Assembly: GCF_005877885.1 (NCBI RefSeq)
Contig: NZ_VCHY01000016.1
Coordinates: forward strand, 62,001 to 126,000
Origin: Labilibacter sediminis
GTDB taxonomy: Bacteria > Bacteroidota > Bacteroidia > Bacteroidales > Marinilabiliaceae
DNA: 64,000 bases
Reading direction: 5' to 3'
This document shows positions 59,707 through 64,000 of the stretch, piece after piece (the stretch's first letter is position 1; every line of letters begins with the position of its first letter). A program made the translations under genes and the position numbers. Under the pieces are notes generated by a model. That model was not told the DNA's origin, searched no databases, and worked only from the letters and a program-made list of their open reading frames with translations.

Positions 59707-61980
59707 CTAATTTATTATAAATTGTTTTTTATAGACAGTATTAGCTTGTTTTATTTGAAGGATATAAAATCCCTTTCTTAATCCATCTATCTGAATTGAC
59801 TTTTTATTGAATCCAATTACTGTTGGAAAGCTACCTCTTTTTAGGATTTGGCTATGTACGTTATAAATGATATAATCAGCAACTGTATTATCCTGGGTTG
59901 TTAGAGCTGCATTAAATACATTGCCGGAAACAGGATTTGGGTATATGGATAACTCATCTTGTACATCACTTTCTATTGCAGGTAAGTTTGCACTCTTTAT
60001 TGAGCCTTCTACCAATTCAATATCGTCTACATAACCAGCACCATCTAAGCCTTTTCTAACCCTAACCTGAGCGGATGTATTATTTGCTCCTGTAGTAAAG
60101 GTTACGGAAATCTGTTTATAAGAAGTGGTATTATCTCTAATCTTGACAGTAGTCCCGCCGAAGTTTTCGGCAACCAAGGTCATATTTCCCGAAGCGCTGG
60201 CATCCTTTTTTACATATGTCGTAGCAGTATAAGTGGTATTTGCCTTTAGTCCGTTAACAACAACAAGTACCTGAGAGGCTTTTTGAGGTAAATAACATGC
60301 GTAACTGCCTGTGTTCGCATTGTTGCTAATCCGTGCGGCATTGGTTTGGTATACCCATGGGGCATCTCCATCCTCAAAGCCTGAATTTGTAATTAAGTTA
60401 GGGTCGTTAGTGTCGGTTGTTTGATACATTCTTAGTTCAGCAGCAGAGGCAAAAAAGTTACCATTGATTTCGGAGTTGGCCACAAACTTAAAATATCGTC
60501 CGCTAACTGCTGAAAAAGTAACACTTTTTTCAGTTGTGTTCCTGGCGAAGCTTCCGGTTGCCACTGCTGTACCCCAGTTGTTTATGTCCTCGCTGATGTA
60601 TAGCTCATAATCTTTAATGGTTCCATTTTCAGTTCCGTTTTGGCGAGGTAAATAGCTGAACTCATTGATATCATAGGATTGTCCCATATCAATAACAATT
60701 TCATGAGGGAAGCCTGGACTTGCACCGTCCCATTGCGTGTGCCAAATGGTAGTTTCATCTGCATCAAAGGCATTGGTGGCAGCACCATCTTCTCCTGTAG
60801 TTTCTTCGCTATCAACAGAAACCAGTGACCAGTTGGTTTGTAGTATTAATGATGTTGAAGGAGGAGTAAATGTCCAGTCATAAGCATTTGGTGAATCATC
60901 ATCAAATAAATCAACAAATTCTGTTCCTGAAGGAGCAGCTCCAATCACAGAAAAATCCCGTTCCCCATCAAACCAATGCTCAATATATCCATTAGAATGA
61001 ATGGCAATTCTATCGTAAGATGAATAATTCATAAATGCTGCCTCTGCTGCATCCATATCTGTTTCCAGTTTGTTAAAACGAGTGTTGTCATTTTCATCGA
61101 AAATTTCATCGGCATAGGTTTCATATTCTGCTCCAGGCCATTTACCAATAATATCATCTGTTTCTACACCTAAAGCAACAATTTGATCACCTGATATTTC
61201 ATCGGCCCAACCCAGTATTGTTTCTCCTACAGTTTTAAAGCTTGTTCCATTGCTGGTATAGTTCATTACAGCTGCATGCTTATTTTCAGTTAGGTAATGA
61301 TAAGCAACATAGTTATAGCTTCCATTATAGGTTACCCCGTTTGATTTTATCCATCCCGGACGTAATGCAGCAGAATGAATTAATTGACGGGCACCTTCGG
61401 CTTCAAGTGTGTTGTTAAGCGTCTCAAGTCGACTACTGGCTGCATTACAAAACTCAAGAAATGGAACCAGTAAACTTGTGCTTTTAGGTTCATTGTCGTT
61501 TTGTAAACCATGTAAGCCTGCGTTTGGATATGTACTGTTAAAGGCAGCAGCCGCATCCATTATTTTCTGTGCCACTTCAATATGTTGGTCAGTAGAAGTA
61601 TTGCCCATATAATCCAAGCCATTGCCATTATCCATATCGTATAAATAATAAACGCCCCAAACTTTTATGCCGAGGGTATTGGCTTTTGCAATAAACTGTG
61701 CCAGATCCGACTGATTAGGAATACTGTAGTCTGCACCTGCATCCCAGTAGTATTCAGCAATCCATAGGTAAACATCGCTAATAGACTTGTTTCTGCAAAA
61801 ATCTAAATAACGATCTTGAACCGTTTCAGATTTTAGAGCATAGTTGGTCCAGCTCCAGTGTGCTCTTCTAACCGGCTTGTCCAATAAGTCCCAATCGTTA
61901 TGTGCAGTGTTTTGTGCCATAGCAGGCATAAGTAAGCTCAGGAATGAGCATACCATTACAATTCTGTAAAATTGTTTCAT
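59707..61980 (-). CDS. Secreted multidomain protein: TIM-barrel-like, F5/8 C, CBM-like, T9SS tail
   Basis: 757 residues. The signal peptide ends near residue 22 (MPAMAQ). Residues about 30-350 look like a glycoside-hydrolase barrel: SDVYLWIAEYYWDAG, NTLGIKVWGVYYLYD, GLHGLQNDNEP (Asn163-Glu164-Pro165) and IVALGVETDD (Glu273). The N-E-P and a later Glu are arranged as in clan GH-A enzymes, but I do not recognise the family. Residues about 385-525 are an F5/8 type C (discoidin) domain (NAFDADETTIWHTQW, HEIVIDMGQSYDINEFSYLPRQ). Residues about 530-665 are a CBM4/9-like beta-sandwich (NLITNSGFEDG). The last 75 residues are a T9SS type A sorting domain (LSIYPNPVSGNVF to FYILQIKQANTVYKKQFIIN). Probably a cell-surface carbohydrate-active enzyme; not in a polysaccharide locus. 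Confidence 0.82.
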   Translation of the reverse strand: MKQFYRIVMVCSFLSLLMPAMAQNTAHNDWDLLDKPVRRAHWSWTNYALKSETVQDRYLDFCRNKSISDVYLWIAEYYWDAGADYSIPNQSDLAQFIAKANTLGIKVWGVYYLYDMDNGNGLDYMGNTSTDQHIEVAQKIMDAAAAFNSTYPNAGLHGLQNDNEPKSTSLLVPFLEFCNAASSRLETLNNTLEAEGARQLIHSAALRPGWIKSNGVTYNGSYNYVAYHYLTENKHAAVMNYTSNGTSFKTVGETILGWADEISGDQIVALGVETDDIIGKWPGAEYETYADEIFDENDNTRFNKLETDMDAAEAAFMNYSSYDRIAIHSNGYIEHWFDGERDFSVIGAAPSGTEFVDLFDDDSPNAYDWTFTPPSTSLILQTNWSLVSVDSEETTGEDGAATNAFDADETTIWHTQWDGASPGFPHEIVIDMGQSYDINEFSYLPRQNGTENGTIKDYELYISEDINNWGTAVATGSFARNTTEKSVTFSAVSGRYFKFVANSEINGNFFASAAELRMYQTTDTNDPNLITNSGFEDGDAPWVYQTNAARISNNANTGSYACYLPQKASQVLVVVNGLKANTTYTATTYVKKDASASGNMTLVAENFGGTTVKIRDNTTSYKQISVTFTTGANNTSAQVRVRKGLDGAGYVDDIELVEGSIKSANLPAIESDVQDELSIYPNPVSGNVFNAALTTQDNTVADYIIYNVHSQILKRGSFPTVIGFNKKSIQIDGLRKGFYILQIKQANTVYKKQFIIN

Positions 61981-62548
61981 AATAGTAGTACATTAAGTTA
62001 AACAAATAAATACCTGTTTAGAATCATTATACTATAAGCGTTTTTGAAGTATAATGACCTGACCACTAAACAAGTGAGTTAAAAATAGGAAAAAAATCTT
62101 AACAATGTGAACGAGCACGCAATTTTAACAATTGTGGTTAATTAACAATCTATCAAATGAATAGGTCTTAGTGAAGAAATTTAGGCAAGTGTGTGATTTG
62201 CGTGTCTTTTTAAAATTTACTATAGCTTAAGCTAAATATCAAAGTGAGGATACTAGCTGGGATTAGATTTGTTCAGATGGTTTTTATATACGCTTGAATT
62301 GGCTTTGCAATAAATATATTTTAATTTCATGTGTTTATATTTTGCTTTTTATTGCCACAGGGAACTCGCCAAATTAATCATACTTCTGTACCTGCCTGGC
62401 GGTAGGCAGGTGCGAAAAAATTATAATGGCTCGTTTCATATCTCTTTAAGCAGACAAACCACCAGCTGGTCATCAACCGGAAAGTTTAAACGGAACTATT
62501 GAAAGAGAAGCCGGTGGGGATCAGGTATTTTAATTAAATCATTTTTTT
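61981..62548. other. Divergent non-coding region between the T9SS-cargo gene and the HU-like gene
   Basis: No coding frame. It holds the nested palindrome at 62361-62437; the rest is AT-rich. Promoters for both flanking genes must lie here, but no clean -33/-7 pair is seen. Confidence 0.5.
62361..62437. repeat. Nested palindrome with TGGCTCG arm, copy B
   Basis: Outer arms GGAACTCGCCA (62361-62371) and TGGCTCGTTTC (62427-62437) match copy A near 57.65 kb, as does the TCATACTTCTG that follows the left arm. The inner hairpin is different: ACCTGCCT (62390-62397) and AGGCAGGT (62404-62411), a perfect palindrome common in Bacteroidota intergenic DNA. Confidence 0.8.
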
Positions 62549-63247
62549 ATGGCCCTAAAGTATGGATTAACTTTAAATCATCTAACCAAAAACCCTGACG
62601 ATTATAAGGGAATAATTACTGACGTTGAAACTGTAACCACTGAACAAATTGTTGAGAAAATGATCGGGAAAGGTTCTACGGTAACCAAAGCGGAGGCTCT
62701 CTCAGTTATTGAAGAATTTAGCTCTGCTGTTGAGGATGCCATCTCCCAGGGAAAAAATGTAAATACTGACCTTTTCAAAATTACCCCAAGCATGAGTGGT
62801 GTTTTTACGAGTGCTCAAGATAGCTTCGATTCAAATCGTCATTCTATTCGCTTAAATTTAAATGCAGGTAATCGTTTGGTTAAAGCGATTGAAAACATTG
62901 AACTTAGAAAGGTTGCTATTACAACTACTCAGCCTGTGTTGCACATATTTACTGACATAAAAACAAATGCGATTAATGAGCGTTTTACTCCGGGGCAAAT
63001 AGCTTCCATTAAAGGGAGCATGTTAAAGTTTGATGAACAGGACGATGCTCAAGGTATTTATTTTATTGACTCTGATGGAAAATCAACCAAGGTTAGTCAG
63101 GTCGTAAAGAATAAGCCTTCAGAACTTCTGTTTTTTGTACCGGAAGGTTTAAATGGCACCTTTCAGGTTGAAGTGAGGGCAAAAGTTCATAATCACAAAA
63201 CAATAAGGAAAGGCAGATTGAATTCAAAATTAAAAGGGGTAGTTTGA
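62549..63247 (+). CDS. HU-like DNA-binding protein with DUF4469 C-terminal domain
   Basis: 232 residues. The N-terminal 125 residues are HU/IHF-related (MALKYGLTLNHLTKNPDDYKGIITDVETVTTEQIVEKMIGKGSTVTKAEALSVIEEF, followed by a strand region FKITPSMSGVF and RLNLNAGNRL), in the divergent HU-CCDC81-like subgroup. The C-terminal half (ITTTQPVLHIFTDIKTNAINERFTPGQIASIKGSMLKFDEQDDAQGIYFIDSDGKSTKVSQV) is the DUF4469 Ig-like domain. Bacteroidota carry many copies of this architecture; the role is presumed in DNA binding. Downstream lies the palindrome array. Confidence 0.85.
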   Translation: MALKYGLTLNHLTKNPDDYKGIITDVETVTTEQIVEKMIGKGSTVTKAEALSVIEEFSSAVEDAISQGKNVNTDLFKITPSMSGVFTSAQDSFDSNRHSIRLNLNAGNRLVKAIENIELRKVAITTTQPVLHIFTDIKTNAINERFTPGQIASIKGSMLKFDEQDDAQGIYFIDSDGKSTKVSQVVKNKPSELLFFVPEGLNGTFQVEVRAKVHNHKTIRKGRLNSKLKGVV

Positions 63248-63331
63248 TCTAACTACTTTGTTAAAACTATTGGGTTGCTGCATAGATGTCTGCTTTCGTA
63301 TATCTGGTTTAATCATATGCAGCTCGAATAG

Positions 63332-63460
63332 TTCGAGTAGCTTGCTCAAGGTCCTTGAGTAGCCTACTCAAAATGTTTGACTAGCTTACTCAATATTATT
63401 GAGTAACTTACTCAATCTGTTTGACTAATCTGCTCAGATAATTTTGATCAGCTTAATCAG
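63332..63460. repeat. Tandem array of six 17-bp palindromes
   Basis: Units start at 63332, 63355, 63377, 63399, 63421 and 63444, a period of 22-23 bp. The best units are TTGAGTAGCCTACTCAA (63355-63371) and TTGAGTAACTTACTCAA (63399-63415); each is its own inverted repeat around a 3-5-bp centre. Spacers of five to six bases differ. The flanking units are more diverged. There is no gene on either strand. Confidence 0.92.
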
Positions 63461-63476
63461 GCAATTTGAATAACCA

Positions 63477-63583
63477 GGAACGGGACTCTATAAGCATTAT
63501 GCTCATTAATCCCGTTCCTTTAGTATAATATGATTTTTTATGGAACGGTTCTTATTTACAGCCTGCTTATAGAGAACCATTCC
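63477..63583. repeat. GGAACGGG dispersed repeat, copy 3
   Basis: Hairpin GGAACGGGACT (63477-63487) / AATCCCGTTCC (63508-63518), then a second hairpin GGAACGGTTCT (63542-63552) / AGAACCATTCC (63573-63583), which corresponds to the AGCGGTTCT/AAACCGTTCT pair of copy 1. The middle of the longer copies is missing here. Confidence 0.8.
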
Positions 63584-63635
63584 GGAGTGAATTCAACAGG
63601 GGTATAGATTAAAGTGAGATGATTTCGTTTTTGTA

Positions 63636-64000
63636 TTATTCTGTTATATAGACATTATTGTCTAAACCGTAATATTCATCGTAGCTTATATGTAAATAGT
63701 CAGAATGGTCTTGATTATCAAGTCGACCATCTCCGTTTAAATCCCAATAAATAAGATCTCCAATCTCCACATCATTCATATAATAGCTACAGTTGTATAT
63801 ATCTTCTTGTGTTTGTGCTACTCCACGAATCAAATAGCCATCTTTGGTACATTGGGCATTTCCTTTGGAAACAATGGCATAGTACAATTTTGTTCTATCT
63901 CCATAGAATGTTATCTCTCCGTTGTTATCAGTGAACAGCTCCAATATTTTTACATTCTCTTGATTTTCCTCTTTAAAGATTTCAATTTTGGCACCGGCCA
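63636..64000 (-). CDS. C-terminal part of a surface protein with a Ca-loop-like end (partial)
   Basis: The frame stays open past the window edge, so the gene is cut; about 121 residues are visible, starting AGAKIEIFKEENQENVKI. The first part looks like a carboxypeptidase-regulatory-like or Cna-B beta-sandwich repeat (ELFTDNNGEITFYG...YYAIVSKGNAQ). Near the end, DLNGDGRLDNQDHSDY has the spacing of a dockerin/EF-hand calcium loop (D-x-N-x-D-G-x-x-D-x-x-D). It is probably an exported lipoprotein or surface protein; identity needs the missing N-terminus. Confidence 0.65.
   Translation of the reverse strand, partial: AGAKIEIFKEENQENVKILELFTDNNGEITFYGDRTKLYYAIVSKGNAQCTKDGYLIRGVAQTQEDIYNCSYYMNDVEIGDLIYWDLNGDGRLDNQDHSDYLHISYDEYYGLDNNVYITE

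Noticed and set aside
63332-63460. CRISPR array
   Set aside because: The repeats are 17 bp and imperfect, spacers are only five to six bases, and no cas gene is present; tandem palindromes describe it better.
54909-64000. Integrated phage or transposon island
   Set aside because: The stretch is gene-poor and repeat-rich, but no integrase, transposase, tRNA-flanking duplication or phage structural gene is visible.

Overview
The window comes from a low-GC Bacteroidota chromosome, most likely a marine or gliding lineage near the Marinilabiliales/Bacteroidales. Evidence for this: promoters of the Bacteroidota type (-7 box TAnnTTTG, -33 TTTG) in front of both tRNAs and several genes; families typical of the phylum (DUF2723, DUF4271, DUF6427, a bacterial GH3 protein, DUF4469 HU-like protein); outer-membrane beta-barrel proteins; and a secreted protein with a type IX secretion (T9SS) sorting tail. 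No phage, integrase, transposase or CRISPR locus is visible.

Layout. 0.6-5.1 kb: a three-gene tripartite exporter (ABC protein, HlyD-type adaptor, TolC-type outer-membrane factor) whose ABC ATPase has unusual active-site motifs. 5.2-14.5 kb: a lipoprotein, tRNA-Leu, deoxynucleoside kinase, GH3 protein, CvpA, tyrS and a run of outer-membrane beta-barrel genes. 14.5-22.5 kb (minus strand): carbamoyltransferase, DUF6427, purD, polysaccharide deacetylase and a large DUF2723 membrane protein. 23-35 kb: tRNA-Gln, LytTR regulator, alkyladenine glycosylase, the rplM-rpsI-rpsB-tsf translation cluster, a TtcA-like thiolase, typA, ilvE, SRAP, YccF, DUF417 and LOG proteins. 35-41 kb: DUF4271-hemD, rnpA-yidD, rbfA, a methyltransferase and a LolC/E-like permease. 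41-45 kb (minus strand): ogt, dusB, a TlpA thioredoxin and conserved unknowns. 45-47.5 kb: a NarL-type two-component pair. 48-55 kb: a complete late biotin pathway (bioB, bioA, bioF, bioG, bioC, bioD). 55-64 kb: a gene-poor stretch of secreted and outer-membrane proteins that also holds most of the dispersed hairpin repeats.

The biotin genes form one logical unit: BioC methylates malonyl-ACP to prime synthesis, BioG removes the methyl ester from pimeloyl-ACP, and BioF, BioA, BioD and BioB then make 7-keto-8-aminopelargonate, diaminopelargonate, dethiobiotin and biotin. A small conserved-looking protein gene sits directly before bioB. Its stop codon lies inside a strong intrinsic terminator that ends 7 bases before the bioB start, so bioB expression from any upstream promoter must pass through that terminator. 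I regard this as the best candidate regulatory system in the window.

The other unexplained structures are non-coding: a tandem array of six 17-bp palindromes with a 22-23-bp period near 63.4 kb; a three-copy repeat built on GGAACGGGACT hairpins (54.9, 58.3 and 63.5 kb); two copies of a double-hairpin element whose stems differ by compensatory changes (10.8 and 47.7 kb); and two nested palindromes sharing TGGCTCG (57.6 and 62.4 kb). All family assignments were made by reading sequence; no database search was run.
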